Shown: positions 1 to 15,400, numbered from the stretch's first letter. The stretch: DNA of 64,000 nucleotides from Gorsachius magnificus (GCA_034008185.1 CM067087.1:41806590-41870589); one strand, 5' to 3'. The notes: generated by a model from the sequence alone, not told the origin. Numbers and translations: made by a program.

Positions 1-252
1 AAATGCAGTATCGCTTTGAGTTAACAAGTTAAAATTTAGAAAGCTGAGCTGAGTTGAGGTGTGGTTTTTTTATTAACTAAGTTGTACCGCTTTACCTTTG
101 GCAGTAAAAACTAAGCTATCAAATAGTCTGCAGTTTCATGCACTAAGAATAATTGTGTTTTAAACTGTTCACAAATGAAATAGGTGATGTACCCTGGCCA
201 GGATCTATTTCCCTTTGAATATGACTTTTTTTTTTTTTCCTTCTATATGCAG
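1..252 (+). other. SMC4: SMC4 intron running off the left edge
   Basis: This is AT-rich sequence that ends in the acceptor TTCTATATGCAG. No part of the missing N-terminal exon is visible. Confidence 0.8.
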
Positions 253-444
253 CGTTTTTCATGTATTATTGGGCCAAATGGCAGTGGAAAATCCAATGTA
301 ATTGATTCGATGCTTTTTGTGTTTGGGTATCGAGCACAAAAAATCAGATCCAAAAAACTCTCTGTGCTGATCCATAATTCTGACAAACATACGGACATCC
401 AGAGTTGTTCTGTGGAAGTCCACTTCCAAAAGATCATTGACAAG
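253..444 (+). other. SMC4: SMC4 exon with Walker A (ATP-binding head, N-terminal half)
   Basis: The exon encodes 64 residues in phase 0, from RFSCIIG to KIIDK. It carries the P-loop GPNGSGKSN that grips ATP phosphates in the SMC head. The acceptor is TATGCAG and the donor is AAG/GTATGT. An in-frame ATG at 184 lies in the intron and is not a plausible start, because vertebrate SMC4 has about 100 residues before the P-loop, including a DNA-head strand that must lie on an upstream exon. Confidence 0.93.
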
Positions 445-3425
445 GTATGTATGCTTCTACTCAGAACAGTGGAGACTTTTTTTCTTTAAGGATTTGAAAA
501 CTTTTACTATTTGGTTATTTTAGTTTGAGCTGGGGAAAGCTTCATAGCACAATTAGTTTACCTTTGGGATGTAAAACATCAATTCAAAGTTAATTGGCTT
601 AAAAAAGATCCTTTATTGAGTAGTGCAGTTCTTAAAATATTAGTAGGGATTCTGTTTTTATTTTCTCAAAGATTAATATCTGGTACCTGTCCATTTAAAA
701 ACTATTTAGAAATATGTAATAATCATTTTAAGAAGTTGTTGGTTTAGAGTTGTCATCTGCTTTACCTCAAGTAAAGTAGACTTATTTCTGAAATTAATGG
801 GACCCCTAAAAATTTGTAAGTCTATGTTTAGACATGTTATATATTCTTAAATTTATAATGTGAGCATGTATATTAAGAAATAAAGCCTATTTAAGCAAAA
901 CTTTTCAAACCAGTTAGAAACTATTTTAGATTATCTAAATTTAGAAAAATATATAATGAATCTTAAACTTATTTACACTCTATATACTGTAAACATGCCT
1001 GCAATTTTAAAACAGATTTGTTGTAAAAAATTCTGGACCTTACATATGACCACTAAATATTTTTGAACCTGATAATTTTGTTTGAATGAAATAGAAAGTC
1101 TTGGGAAATTAAAAAAATACTTATTTTGCTTGCCACTTCATGTAGTGATAAAAACTTCTGACATTTTTTTTTTATTTATTGCAATTACAGTGCAAGGAAT
1201 TTATTTCTCTTCATCTAATTTTTGTGCACACATTCTAGCTGAAATATCAAGTGTTGAGTTTGGGTTGGTCAAAATAGTGGGGGATGTACACTGAAATTTC
1301 AAAAATTGTGTTAATAAAGTGGCAATATATACAGGCTTTGAAGGAACTGTTTTAAAAGACAGATTATTTTTTTTTTTTTTTCCTTTGGCTTGATATACAT
1401 ACACACATACCTTTTGTTTGTATTTATAATAACCAGATTCAAAAATTACTAAATTTATTCTGTGTTTTTTTCACTTGACTTTGTATCAACATCTAGGAGG
1501 TAACTTCGTGATCTAAAGAACTTGTGAATATACTAGATACCAATTTGATTATGCTCTTGAGGGTTAATCTGGGAAAGTGTAGGCCAGTTTAAGGCTTTAC
1601 AAGAAGCATGCATCAATTTTAAGTTTTTAAAGTATAGTACCAGCTTTATTTTAGTTGCTGCTTTGTAGGTAAGTCTAAGATACCTTTTGAAGCTGATGAT
1701 GTCATATTTGTCACATCTTTAATGTTTTTATCTTCTACAGTTTCTCTTTAGAACTACTCAGCTAAAAGTAACTCCTTTTCCTAGCACTATAAAAGAGGAG
1801 TTTAAAAAGCAAACAGTAGTTAAGTCATTCAAGACTTCCTAATCTAAAATTTAAAGGGTGGAATAGCACAGCCACTTTAAATTTGAAGTAGGCTTTTTCC
1901 TTTGTGATTTGAGGCAGTGGTAAAGAGAATAAATTAAGTATTTTCAAAGCAATAGCTTGTATTTGAGGTAGGAAAGGCATAATATAAAGGCCACTCAGTT
2001 TAAATGATTTGTGCTATTTTTTGTCCAGTTCTCAAGTTGTTGTGGGTTTTTTCCTCCCCTTTTGAGAAATGCAGCTTTAAGAGAGTTCCCACTTCTATTA
2101 GACCTCAGAGTGCAGTTGACTTAAAACCTGAACATGATAAAACTTCTGTGCTTAATTGTGAAATATGAGGTAAACCCGTGATATGGTAATTGTTTTTCTG
2201 GCTTTGTTTTTCCTCAAAACAGGAAGGAGATGACTACGAAGTCATTCCTAACAGCAATTTTTGTGTATCTAGAACTGCTTATAGAGATAATACTTCTGTC
2301 TACCACATCAATGGAAAGAAAAAGACATTCAAAGATGTTGGTATTCTTCTTCGAAGCCATGGAATTGATCTGGACCATAACAGGTTCTTAATTTTACAGG
2401 TTGGTGTATGAATAAGAACAATTTTACATAAAGCTATATTTCCAGTTATAAAAAAAATACTGTCTAGGTTATAAGTCTTGTATTTGAGGCCTTAAAGTAC
2501 TCTAGCAGCACATCATGGTTTGCATGCTGTAATAAAGGTGCGAATCATTATTTGCTGCTTTAGAAATTTAAGGAAGAGAAACAGTTGAAGATCCTAATAC
2601 AAATTTTTCTATTAACAAATTTGTGTTCCTGACATGTGGATGAATAGAAGAGTTGTCATACTTGTTCCGCCCTAGCAGCACGTAAATATTGGTGTAGTAA
2701 AATAAACCTTAAACCCCAATATTATTGTGCTGCTTAAGCGTGGCAGTTAATTGTTTATACTTTAGATAAAAGTGCATCAATATTAACTTAAATCTTAATT
2801 ATTCTACTGATAAGTTATCTGTGGTCTTATATATAGGCATGGTTTTACTGGAGAAGTATGTATATAAAAATTAACTGTGTATAAAAATTGAGTGCAGGAA
2901 AAAACACATGAAGTGTACTTTTTGTTTACACTTGTTTAACAACTGTAGAGGACTCAGAATGGCAGGTTTACAGCCAATTTAAGCTACATTTTTGAAAGCT
3001 ACAGTTTACAACCCATACTGTAAAAATAATCATAGAATTTGTCAATATAATATCATCTATATTCATGTTTGACCTTAAAATTATAAGGCTTGCTGGCATC
3101 TGATGTTTAAAAGACAAGCTGAAGAGAACCACACTAATTTATTCTAATTTTTAAATAATAATGGAGAATTTTGCTCTGTGCCCAACAATTAGTTAAAATA
3201 TAAATTGAGTTAAAGTACTTGATGGAAGTATTTAAATATTAATTCAATTGAGTAACTATATTTGCTCTTACCTGTAATTACTTCACTACTGTTACTAACA
3301 GGTCCCAAATCTACTCTAAAGGATCACAGCCTATAAAATTAGTGAACAGTGGGAGCCTCCCAAGGTCTGAAATTTTTCAATAGAGTTTATTTTAGGCCTG
3401 TTTTTGTCAAAGGAGCTTCCAGTTC

Positions 3426-3460
<35 letters not shown>

Positions 3461-6400
3461 TTAGGTTGCTGTGCTTGCTTCACTTCCTCAAGCCTTTTTG
3501 TGCAGTCCTTTTTTACAGTTACACCCACAAAAAGAGGATATATCTGTTTTGAAGTCTCCATGCCAATTAATTATTCCCTCCAACATTTTATTCCTGTATT
3601 TTCTGTTTTAAGATGGAGTGAGAAGTACGTTCAACAAAACAACTGTAGTAAATACACACTTTTTTTCTATACAGTTCTTAAGTATCATTTTAGCAAAATT
3701 TCTAGAAGGGAGAGAATTGAGAGACAAAGGTTAAGCTAGGTAGGAGTTATGGTGCAGAAGCTTCTAAAGCTTAGTGTTGAAGAACATACCTTTTTACCAC
3801 GGGGAGGAGGGGAAGGGAACATTTGGGTGGGAGTATTGCTAAGCCTTTTTTATTTCTTTTTTTTTTCTTCCCCAAATGTGATTTGTTTTCTTCTCCCATT
3901 AATTGTTCCCAGGAAGCTATCAATGAAGAGAATGTACCTTTTCCTAAAAGCTGGAGTTTCATGCTTTCCTCCTATACAATGGGAAATAAGGGGAAGGTAT
4001 AACCAATATTAAGGCAAAAGCAATGGTTCCCACCATAATTTTTTTCTTTTGTTCCACTAGATGCTTTGTGGGGAATGTGTTATTGTGAATGGTAGATGAA
4101 ACTGTACTGAGATTTTCTGTTTCTTTAGTCTTTCTGACTGAGGCAAGGTCCTTTCTCTTTGCACACAAGGTTTTGCGCCTTTTTAAATTGCAATCTACTG
4201 ATTTGGCGATTGAGTATTTTCCAGTTGAGAAATGTAGCCATATTTTCCACATGACAGCAGAACTTCAAAACCCAAATACTAAAAATCATAGCTGGAAGTA
4301 AATGAGACCATGTCAGAAGGCTAAGGCTGTGAACTACTATTACAATGTTTTCCAAATTAATGATTACACTACTGTTTTACAAATTAAGATATTTAAAATT
4401 GGAGGGATAAGTAACAGGTTTATTTAACTTTTTTCTTCTCTTGTTACAGCTAAACTAATATAGGCTACCCTAAGTTTAACTTGATATCAAGTCACAGTAA
4501 TGTCTCATTTAAAATGAATTATAAATCTCTTCAATTTTTGACTATGTCAATAGGGTGTCATTAAAATATTTCACTTGTAATACAGATTTTGGGAAAAAAT
4601 GTTAATTAAGGATTATCAAGTGCTGGTTTTGGTGTGTGATGGAATATTCCCTAGTTAGTACTAAAGAAAAAGTTGTAAGAGAACATATCCTACATGTAGT
4701 AACAAAACCTTTAGATACTTGATTATATCTTGCTAGCATATTTAGCATTACTCCGTGGAAAATATTTGCTTTTCAGAAGACTGCTTTATTTTTTTGGTTT
4801 CTTCTTCCCACTTCACCCCCTATTTTGCAGTCTTTTTCTGACATAGCAGATTTTGGTGCCTTTTAGGATAAAATTTGAAAGCTTAGGTCAGACTGAATTT
4901 TGTAAAAGTTGGGTAGGGCATGGTACCTCTGCTGATGCCATATTGAAAATATTAAAATCAAACTACTGGTGACTTCTGTGAGTAACATTACAAAAAACAC
5001 CTGTGGAAAAACAGAATATGTATGACTAATTGAGTAGTTCTAGAAGTATTACAAATTCTGTGCCTGAACTAGCTAGTTGAAAAAAGAATCGTGTAAAAAA
5101 ATGGTTTTGGTTACAATGGGATATTGCCAACACTTAACAGGAGGAGTTTGTCATTTTTGTGATCCTTAAGTTCTAACACTACATATTTCATGTTTTTAAT
5201 AAATTGCTATACGCTTTTAGTACTTTAGTAATAGAGAACTGTTCAGTGTATTTTTAATGAGCTTGCCACAGCCTGAAACTGCAACTGGAAAAAATGCATC
5301 TTGTCACTTAAAAAAAAAAAAGTACGCTAAGCACTGTGGTAAAATCTATCTGCATCTTGCTACTATTTTTCTGTCTTCCACACCTAATGCCCCAGCTTCA
5401 GTAACTTGTATATCTGTAAAGAACAACAAATAAAACTGCTTAGCTTTTCTCAACAACTTACTTGGAACATCACGTGTATATATGCAGAAAACTTGTATGG
5501 GTTCTGTGCTCTGACTATGCTGAGCAAAGCTCGGAAGGTAAGTGTGTTTGCTGTTGCTCAGTACTGACTCCTCTGAACAGGTTAACTTTGAGGCCAGAAA
5601 ACAATTTCAGCCTTTCTATCCTGGCTGGTTTGCCTCTAAGGAATTGTTAAATAAATGGGGAGCACTTGAAGGAACGTCAGTTTTGGACATCTCATGGTAG
5701 GCATGTCTGGAGAGCAAAGCAAACTGGCTGTGGACCGCAACCATTAATGCCTGTTGAAAATGGCTTTTGCAGTCTTTCCAGGTAAGAGAAGTATAGTTGA
5801 TACAAACTTTTTAAAAGGAAAGTGGAGTTTCTTAGGTAACTCCCATTCAGCGCCTTTGCAAATGAATATTGCAGATATGGTAATAAGTATCACAAGATTT
5901 TGAATTAATTTTGTACTAAAAGACATCATCATGGGAGCAGACTTTTGTGAGTTGATTTAAATTTACTTTAGAAGCTACTTTGTTTCAAACAAATTGAAAC
6001 TTTTAAGTTAATTTTGTACTCATTACAGTAGTATTTCACCTAAATGTTTTCAATAATTAAAATATTCTTATGTAATCCTAAGCAAGTATAAACAGCCACA
6101 GTTATTTTTCTATGTATGTATTTTTGTAACTGATTTGGAATGGCATTTTGTAATGTGCTAAGTCTTATCCTATGGAAGATTTGTTGCCAGAAAGGAAGTT
6201 TAGTCAAGTTTTTCACCTGCTGCTTTGTGGAAATAATGTAGGAGTCGCTCTTTGAGTGTATTGGAGAGGAAATGAGGGACAGCAGATTTTCTTCTCACTT
6301 TGAGATAAGCCAGAAGCTCCCAATTGTTGAGGTCTGCTTTCCTAATGAGGCACACCAACATTTGAGCTAAAGTGCCTAGTGGAGCACAAGCTGAAAAGCT

Positions 6401-9400
6401 CTACTGGGATTATAAATGGGGATCTATGCTGCCAGCGTTGGTGGTGAAGAGAGGTTTGTTCTAGAAAGGTCAAGGACAGCTGAGCTGAAGGGGTAGGAAG
6501 AACTAAAGCAAGTGTGATAATGTAATTAAGTAAAACCAGATTCTTTGAATAAAATATGTAAAAATAGAAGCCTTGCACTGATTCATAGAATACAGAATCA
6601 ATTTCACTGACTGTTTAAATATTACATTTTATGCTGAAGTGAATACAGAGCAGCATAAGATATGCTAATAAGTCTTATGTGCAGTTTCAAAATGAATCCT
6701 TTTACATTACCATAAAACTTATATTGGCTATTCATATTACTTTTATTTTGCAAATTGCAACATAACATTGTAACCAATGTTTATTAAGCTTTCTTCAGAA
6801 AAATAGGGAAATATGGAAAGTGGAAAAAACCACTTTTCTAATGGCAATGTGTAATTGAGTGATCAATTAAAAAGATTATTGGTATGTTCTAATTAAACTA
6901 AAGTCAAACATTGTAGGTTGAGTTTGACAATAACTGACTTAGATTCCAAAGTGACTCTAGATTTGCACTCAATTTCTATTCTTGTATTAAATACAAGAAT
7001 GTCCTTAAGAAAGCTTCTAAAATTAGACAGATGTGCAAACATCTTGACAAAGGCTACTTCTAAATTATTTCCAGAATGCAGAATAGTAGTTTTGTGCAAA
7101 CAACTGAATGTTGTATAACAGGCTAATTCTAAGTTTTTCCTCATCTTTGGACAGTAGTGGCCTTGTAGATTTGTGTATATGCATTTATTACTTATTTGAC
7201 TTTCTTGATTTCCCACCTAGCTTATAACACTTTCCTTGGAAGGCAGAGAATGAAGTTGAGTATTTGATACTTTCTCCCCTCCTGCGTATTTGCCATCTGG
7301 TAAAACTGAAGGGTAGAAATGAGATGTGACTGCAAGCATTAAGTAATAGCAGAAATAACATGGAATTGGGGGAAAAAAAAAACCAACCCAAACTGTACTG
7401 GCTTACAGCAAGAGCTGTATTACAGTCACATTTCCACGAGAAGAAGAATAAGGTTACAGGAATATTGGTTATCTATGTACATACCTTCAAAGGCCAATGT
7501 ATGTACAACTGGAATTCATAGTCAAAACTTGACGTGAAGAGGGGAGTACGAGCACACTGTCCAAATGAAGTCAAATTGAAATTACCACGGTGGAAAATCG
7601 AAGATACACAAACTTAGCACTTATTTTTACTATTCCTTACTGTACTCCTGCTTAAAAAGTGACAGCTATTGTTTTACTAAAGTTAAAAAAAAAAAAAGCA
7701 AAGTGTAAGCAGTGTCATGCTAGTCCAATATAAGGAAAAATAAAAAATGGTAGAGGGGTTGAAAACAGTGCAAGTAGCATATAGGAAAATGGCATGACTC
7801 CTCTCATATTGCTGCCTAGTGGCTTATAGAAGACAAAAAATGCAGTTTGGGTGCCTTTGTATGAAGAAACTGATTACACAAAATATCCATGAAGAATAAT
7901 TTTGTGAGGCAGCTGTCAGGTGCAGAAACTAAAAATTACACAACTCCTAAGCTAGCACTTATCAAGTGATATGACAGGTTGATATTCATTACTGCTTTTC
8001 CTCTTAATTTTACTCCCGATTGACTTTTGCAGCAGTTACAAGTTCTGTGAAACAAACAGGTAGAATTGGAGCTGCATCAGAAAAGAGCCTGAACCTAATT
8101 AGTAGTAACTTAATATTAGTGCTAGTTCTAATGTTGCTATTCAAAAGTGGATTAGAAGACCAAGGAAGGAAAAACGCTAACTGGAATTTCCCAAAATTAA
8201 TCTTGGATTTTCTATCTTTTAAATCTCTGTAGAAAAATAGATTTATAGTAAACATTCTAAATGTTTGAATGTGGTTTCTTCTTCAAGCAAATCCATGATG
8301 CCACTGGCTGCGTGAGCCATTGCTCTTCCTTTTGTTGGTGATGCTAAGAATTTCTGTGCTTAATATTTTCAACTCCTGTAGCTGGCTGGTGAAATACTTG
8401 CAAAATCTCTTGTCTATATTCCCCTTGTTCTGGGACAAATGTTTCACTGTTTGAAGGAAATTGAAATATGGCTGTGTTCCTTAAAGTAAGATTAAAAATT
8501 CTAAACTTTACTATTATTTTATTAGGAGAAGTTTGCCTTATGCCAGGTCAGTTCTGTCTAGCCTTCCATCTTAAAAAAGTTAGAAAATAATTGAAATTGG
8601 CTTTATAATTTGGATTGATCGAGATTACTGTTCATCCTATTGAAGAAAATCAACAGATTTTGCCTACAGCTACTATAATGGTCCACAAAACTTTGAGTTA
8701 AATGTGGCTGTTGTAACTGCAGGTACTGTTTTCTCAGCATTCTGGATATGCTGGCTACAGCTCAACTGTTTGCTTCAGTTCAGTGCTTAAAGGACAAGTT
8801 AGTTGATCACCTATTGCATATAAAAAAAACTCTTATTGTTTTGAAGTTCAGTGTGGTGCAAATTTTCCTGGTAACTCAAATAGCCCTTTTTTGGGAACAA
8901 ATGTTCCTGCTTAAACCATTGAATCTAAAATTTAACATATTTACATTAAATCATTTTTTATACACACATATATAATAACATTGTTACAACATCACAAGAC
9001 CGTTAATCTTGTGATGCTTGACTAATTAAATTTTAATATTGACAGTTTAAGATTTTTGAATTTTGTAACGGGTGTTATGCTGAGATTACAAGATAGCCTG
9101 CTGATACTCAGATTTTGGACTCAATAACAAAACTTGCTTATATGGGTGTTTAAAAAGGCTTAAAAGCTTTGATGTTATCAAAAGTATGCTACCATTATGG
9201 TGAAACTAATAAAATATTGTTCTGAACTTAAGCCTAAAAATACCAAATATTGCAGCCACAGCTGTCATATCTAGTTTTTTGTGATAGTTTAATGTAATCT
9301 TGAAACCGAGTTACCTGTTTTTACCATAATGCCAGCCAACAGCTTTCTCTCCCAGTACTGTAACACTTCTGTTACAAGGAAGGAATTAGAAATTGGACAG

Positions 9401-12400
9401 ACTGTAGTAGCTAGGCTTATTTTACATTTCATTACTCCAAATGCTGGTATCAACAGCATTCTGAAATGTAACTATTATCTCGTATTGATCCAGAACCACA
9501 GCTAGATAGATTTGACGTCCAGGTATGAGGGGGTAAATCCAAATGTTGAAACCTCAGGAAACTTCTTATGAGAGTAAAATAGCCAGGCTATTACAGGAGG
9601 TGCTCCTTACTTGCAATAGGCTTCCTTTGTACCACTTGATTTAAGAAGGCTTTCCTCCTGCCCAGCACCTCAAAGGTGGAGAAAATGTAAGCTAAGAAAA
9701 GCTTGTATAAAGGATTTGTCTAATTTACCAACATTGACAAAATGTGTGATTTTTAAGCCTGGATTCAATTGATAAAGTATGTTGGAAGTTCCACAAAGGG
9801 TTTAGTAGAAGATTTCTTGTCTGCTACTTGCTGCAGTTGAAATGGGAAACCAAGACAAAGAGGATGTCCTGCTCTCTAAGGTAATGCCTCTCAAGTTTCT
9901 CAGCTGTGTGTAAAAACACAGAAGGCTTTTCCAATATATAGTATTGCATCTGCTAGGCAGTATTTTATCTAAAACTATTTCTCATGAGCAAAACAATGTA
10001 AATTTCATTTCAGTTAGATGTTACATTACTCCACTTTTGAATTTGACTAGTGTTGAAGAGTTCCACTACCAAAAACCCCTCCAAAAACTAAAACACAACA
10101 ACTGCAACAGAAAATTCCCCTCAAAAACCACCCAGACTACCCAGTACTCCCCCCCAGAGTGCAGTACATTTCCATCTACTGGATTCCAAGCTACGAAAGT
10201 CCCTTGTTAGAATACATATTTCAATGTGCCCGTGCTTTACTGTGCTTCAAAAGCGTTCTTGATGTGTGGATTTTAACACTCAAGTGTTAGCCAAAATTAT
10301 TAGGTTGCATAGGATCATGCTAATCTATTCCAAGGTTTTCAGCACTTTATTTTAAAGCTTCAGATTAAGACACCAGAAAATAAGTGACAACCCAAAATCC
10401 TGGAAAATTGTTTTTACCTACTTGCTGCTGTAATTATTCTGTGGAACGCTAACAAAGTACATCAGCAAATGTTGTATTAACAGTTTAGTTGCCAAAACTC
10501 ATTGTGTTGCAAGACACTGTCTTCATAAGTTATTTCTTCCCAAATTTTCAGGGATGCAAACAGGAGGCAGTAATTGGTAAGCAAATACCTTGCTCTGTAG
10601 GTTCTCCAGAAACAAGTAGTCATAATGCAGGCAAGTTTTGCAACCAAAGAAAAAAAGTATTGTTTCTTTCTTCATGAAGAATTTTAAGGTTGCTGTCAGT
10701 AGTTTTCCTGTGTCAGAGGCTTTTTGCTAGCCCTGTCTCATTTCATACCAGAATTTTAAAGTGGAATCTGACGGCTGTATTCTGCAATACTCCAGTTCCA
10801 GCACTATCACAGACTGAACTACTATTGTGCGTAGCGCAAATTACCAACGGCTACAGTTTATCGCCGTTTGAGGCTGGATGACGTCAGTACTGGGATTAGT
10901 GCATTATGCCATTCAGACTCCTTAGCTTTGGAATTGGTGCTTCAGTCTACAGACCCTGCTCTCAACGTAAAGGAAGGTTGCTGGACCATACTGCTGCTGT
11001 CTGCCAAGAGCAACAAACAGGAGTTACCTGCAGAAGTGAAAAGTAGTATCCTGTTTCAAGGCTAGTGGTAAGAGTTGCAGAAAGGCAGCTTAACGAGTAG
11101 GTCAAAACTTTCCTTTATCAAGCAGTTTTATAACCTTGTTTAAAATTCAAATCTTTATATGCCAGAAAAGATTGGATAAAATCACATTCAAAGCTTTCAG
11201 TTCTGAGAGGATCAGCTGTTCTTTGAAATGAACGTGTCATTTTAGAGAAAATCGCAGTAGTTCTAAGAAAAGAGCTAAGAGAGAGTTGAGGCACTTTCTT
11301 GTCCCACCTTTTGAGGGCTATGTGGGAGGTGAAATTCTTGCCCTTCACAAATGTGCTCTAGGAAGTTACATGCAGAAAAGGAGTGTGGCTACTTAAGTAA
11401 GCTGCCTGTGTTAAACCAAGATGGTTCTAGTCCTAATGAGAATTTTAGTCTTAACACGAATACGGAAGAGTGTGCATGCAACGTAGAGACTGAAATTTGA
11501 TGAAATCTGCCTGTAATAGAAGTCTTACGTTAAATGTACAGCATTTCTAAATACTCCTAGCATGCAAGTGTAACTTCTACTAAAATGCACAGAACCCAAG
11601 ATAGATCCTTGACTTGGCAGCCTCATAACGTTAAAATAGTGATGGAACATGCTGATGATGTCACCACTTTTGTCAGTTCATCAGACATCTTTATGGTCAT
11701 CTGCCCCCAGCAACCTCATGGGCTTAAGCACAGCAGGCGCAACAAGTCCAGGCACTCCTGGCCAGCGTGTTTTGTGCTGATGCTTCACCCTGTGCTTATG
11801 CTGATTATCTTGTGTAGTCTCCTCATCCAAGTCACTGATTTCAAATGGTTGATTTTATTATGAGCAATTCTTACACTGGTTTTTGAAGGCTTTTACAATT
11901 TACTTGCTTTAAAGTCTTTGTCCTTTACTTATGCACAATAGAAATTTAAATTTAGAAAGCATCTTAAACATTGTGGCACTGAAATAATTCACCTCCTCAA
12001 GAGTTCAGCTGTGCAAAGGAAAGCAGAATCTCCAGCTTCCCAAGTTCCTTGAAGTTATTCCTCATACTTTTTACTAGAGGAAATGGCTTTTAGGTGACAA
12101 TGGCTCCTGACCCTTTTTCATAACTTTGTAGCCTGCTGTCAAGCAAGGTTTCTCATTGTTTGCCACAGCGGTCAGTTAACTTCATTGCTTAGAAATTTCT
12201 CCACAGATAAACTTGTGTTCTCTATTGGAATGTACCAGTAATTGTTTTCTGGTAACTAAGCTGAGGCATTCTATAGAAACTGTTATTTAGATCTATGCTC
12301 GCTATCCAGTGTTTGAGTTCACTGCCTCTGTTACTAGTAGTGTGCCAGCATCCCAATGATAACTTCAGTCTGATGTAGAAGACTTCACACACAATGCAGA

Positions 12401-15400
12401 AACTGAAATTGCCTTTGTAATTCCATTTAGAGTTCTTGCACTGAATGTAGAACCTTCTCAAAATACTCAATGGATATTGGATGCTTTTTCATACAGCGAC
12501 TACTTCCGTGGATGTCTTAGTCTTTGTCAGCTGTCTACCAGTGTCACTAATGTCTTAGTGTTGACATCCATTTTGATTGTCCTCTCAGCTAAATAGAGGA
12601 TGTACTTTTTTTATTTTTTTTTGCACATCGCTCACTCTCCCCTCCTGAATTCATGCCTGTGAACTGGAGGGAGATAACTGAGGCAAATAATTAAAGAGAT
12701 TTCCTGGTGGTCGGTTCTGAGACTTTTTAAATTTAGGTGTGACGGCTATGTTAAGCGTGCCCAAGCATGTTCTCCTTTCAACAAATGTCCGCCTGCTGCT
12801 GCCTTAGTTTCACTTTCAAATGCTGTCGGTACTTCAAAAGATCTTTTACTAGACAAAGGAGCAAGGCTTTTTTTTTTTTTAACATAATTCAAATAATGGG
12901 TCAAGTAATAAGTGCAGTTAAAAAGTTAAGAAACAGTTCAATTGTCTATCAGGTTTTAACAGAATGCAGAGTTGTAAAATGTTTTTTCCCCTGTTAATCA
13001 TTGTCACAACTACTTGCAAAAAGAGCAGGTACAACTTTTTCAGTCTCCTTTATCAGTGAAAATAGCTGGAAACCTTTTAATTTCTTAATGTGTTAACTGT
13101 AGTGGTGGGCTAAACAATTTCTTAATAACTTGATAAAAGAATAAAAATTAATACTTAATACTCTTATTATTCAGTTATTGTTTATAGTTTCTAAATGTTT
13201 TCATTATTACCCTTGATAAGAAAGAATCCAGGAATTTAAGTAGGTAGCCCATCTGCATCTCACATAAGCTGAAGAGTATGTAATTTTAAAATTGCTTGCT
13301 TATGGTGAGGTAGAGGAATTGCATATAAAATTGGCAAAAGCCAGCCTGACAAGTTCAAGTCACGTGCATTATCTTCTCAACTGTACTCAATTCACTTCAG
13401 CTTTTCACAATATTATTGTATGTTTGGCCTGAACTGAAGTCACCAGTAATTCCTGGTCATGTGGTGATGTATTTATTTGCCATGTAGACAACCAAAACCC
13501 TGATTTCTTAATTTATGAGGTTATAGAATTAGATACAATTGGATTAAATTTCATTAGTTACTGTATCATTAAACGTGATGTAGTTATATTCCATTACATT
13601 AAGGAGCTATGGAGAACCCTCACAAATGCATTATCATCTTTCTTAGATGGTTGTGACTTGGAGATGGTTAATTATGCTTAACTAGGTCACAAAAAAGGTT
13701 GACTTACATTCCTTGCCTGTCCATGATTCCTGTGCTCGTGTTAAATCCAGGGTAGTTTTGGAGTTTACAGAGACACCTAATTTGAGGGATATACATGCAG
13801 TGTAGAAAATTCTAAGACTTGATGCTTGGCACCTGAATTAAATGTCTTTTCTGTGATTGTTTTTTCTTGGATGTAAACAGGAGATGCTTTAATGCAGGAA
13901 GAAACAAAACAGACGTTCATGATAATTCCACAGAAATTTAGGTTGCACAGTTTCCTACCCATGAGCAATGTCTCACTAGCAGGTGTGTTTTGGTAGAGAA
14001 ATCATACTTTTGTGGCAAGGGAGCAAATGTGTAATTGGAATTGTATAAAACACAACTGTAGTTATTAGAAAACTAACTCTTTGGCTTTTTGATATGCAGA
14101 AGAAATAAAAATAAGAGTTGGGTTTTTTGTCTTGTCAAACCTGCTGACACGTTTTTAGGAACAGTAAGTACCAGCAAATAAAAGCTTAGGTGCATTTAAC
14201 TTCTAGAAATTTAAATTAAAAAAACCCCAAAACCTCTGCCTCTGTGTTTTACTGTAACAAAGGAATTACGCGCAAGAACAACTTGACTTAATAAATACTA
14301 CTTCTTATATTGCAAAATTTGCAAACCTTCACTTTTTCCCTTCTGCTCAGCCAAGTGGTATTTACTAACTGGAAGAAAAGCATAGCGCCACTAGGTGTCA
14401 TTGTATACTGAGTACATGGAATGAAGTCACTTTGGTAAAAAATTATAACAACTTCCTTGGTTCAGGAACTTCCTCAACTTTCTTAGCTGGTTACAGGTCT
14501 GATCTATGATGCCTGCCTAGAAATCCTGCCCTTTGTTGACTTCTGTGACTGCCCTTTCTGGTTCTCCAGCAGCCTGGTTAATCACCCCTCCTTCTCTATG
14601 TTCTTGAGTAGTTGTTCTTCATCCATGCTTTTGTAGAGATTAAGCTGTCGGCTCAAGCTCAACAAGCAGCCAACAATGACAACTAAATTCTTAACTATAT
14701 TTTCACTCTGTGGATATAGGCTTAGGCTTTTTTTACATATCTAGCTTGGATACCAGAATACAAATTTTAGTTTGGTTTTAAATCTTGTCAGTTCTAAAAC
14801 TAAATTAAAAACTGTAATCCAGCTTGTTATTTCATGCATTTAAAAATCGGTCGCAAAGGCCAATACGAGCACTCTGCAGTATTGGTTATCTGTTTTACAA
14901 ATAAGTTGTCTCTTTGTCATGTACCTAACTACCTGGGTTTTTGAAGGATGAATGGTTTTTACTTGTGTTCTCTTTATTTAACTCTTGCAGCATCTATCAT
15001 GTCTAGTCTTGCTCCAGATAACATTTTAATATGTGTGTATTCAATTTCATGTCTTCACCTTCTGATATATGACCATGTCATTTACAAAATGTAATCTGTG
15101 TTTTAAAAGATTGGGTGCTACTGTCCTAAGCATAAAATGTTGATGGTAGATTTGATTTTTGTTGGCTATTGATAGCATCAGTAAAATAAACAGTCCTTGT
15201 CATTGTCTGTTTAATCTTTCCTAATTCTTTTTTTTTTCAAAAAAACTAATTATTGTTACTATTCAGCTTAATAATTTAAAGTTAATGCTTTATGTAAAGG
15301 GAAATTAAATGAAGGAAGCCTAATACTTAAAGAATGTTTTTCTTTTTCGAACAAGGAAGCCTCAATTGTATGAATTACAAGTCCAGTTCATCCATCAGAC

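Noticed and set aside
184..252. ATG at 184 as an SMC4 start
   Set aside because: It lies in the intron before a clear acceptor, and the family has about 100 residues before the P-loop.
6578..6600. ATTCATAGAATACAGAATC resembling a reversed CR1 3' end
   Set aside because: The adjoining sequence shows none of the CR1 body, so the resemblance is taken as chance.
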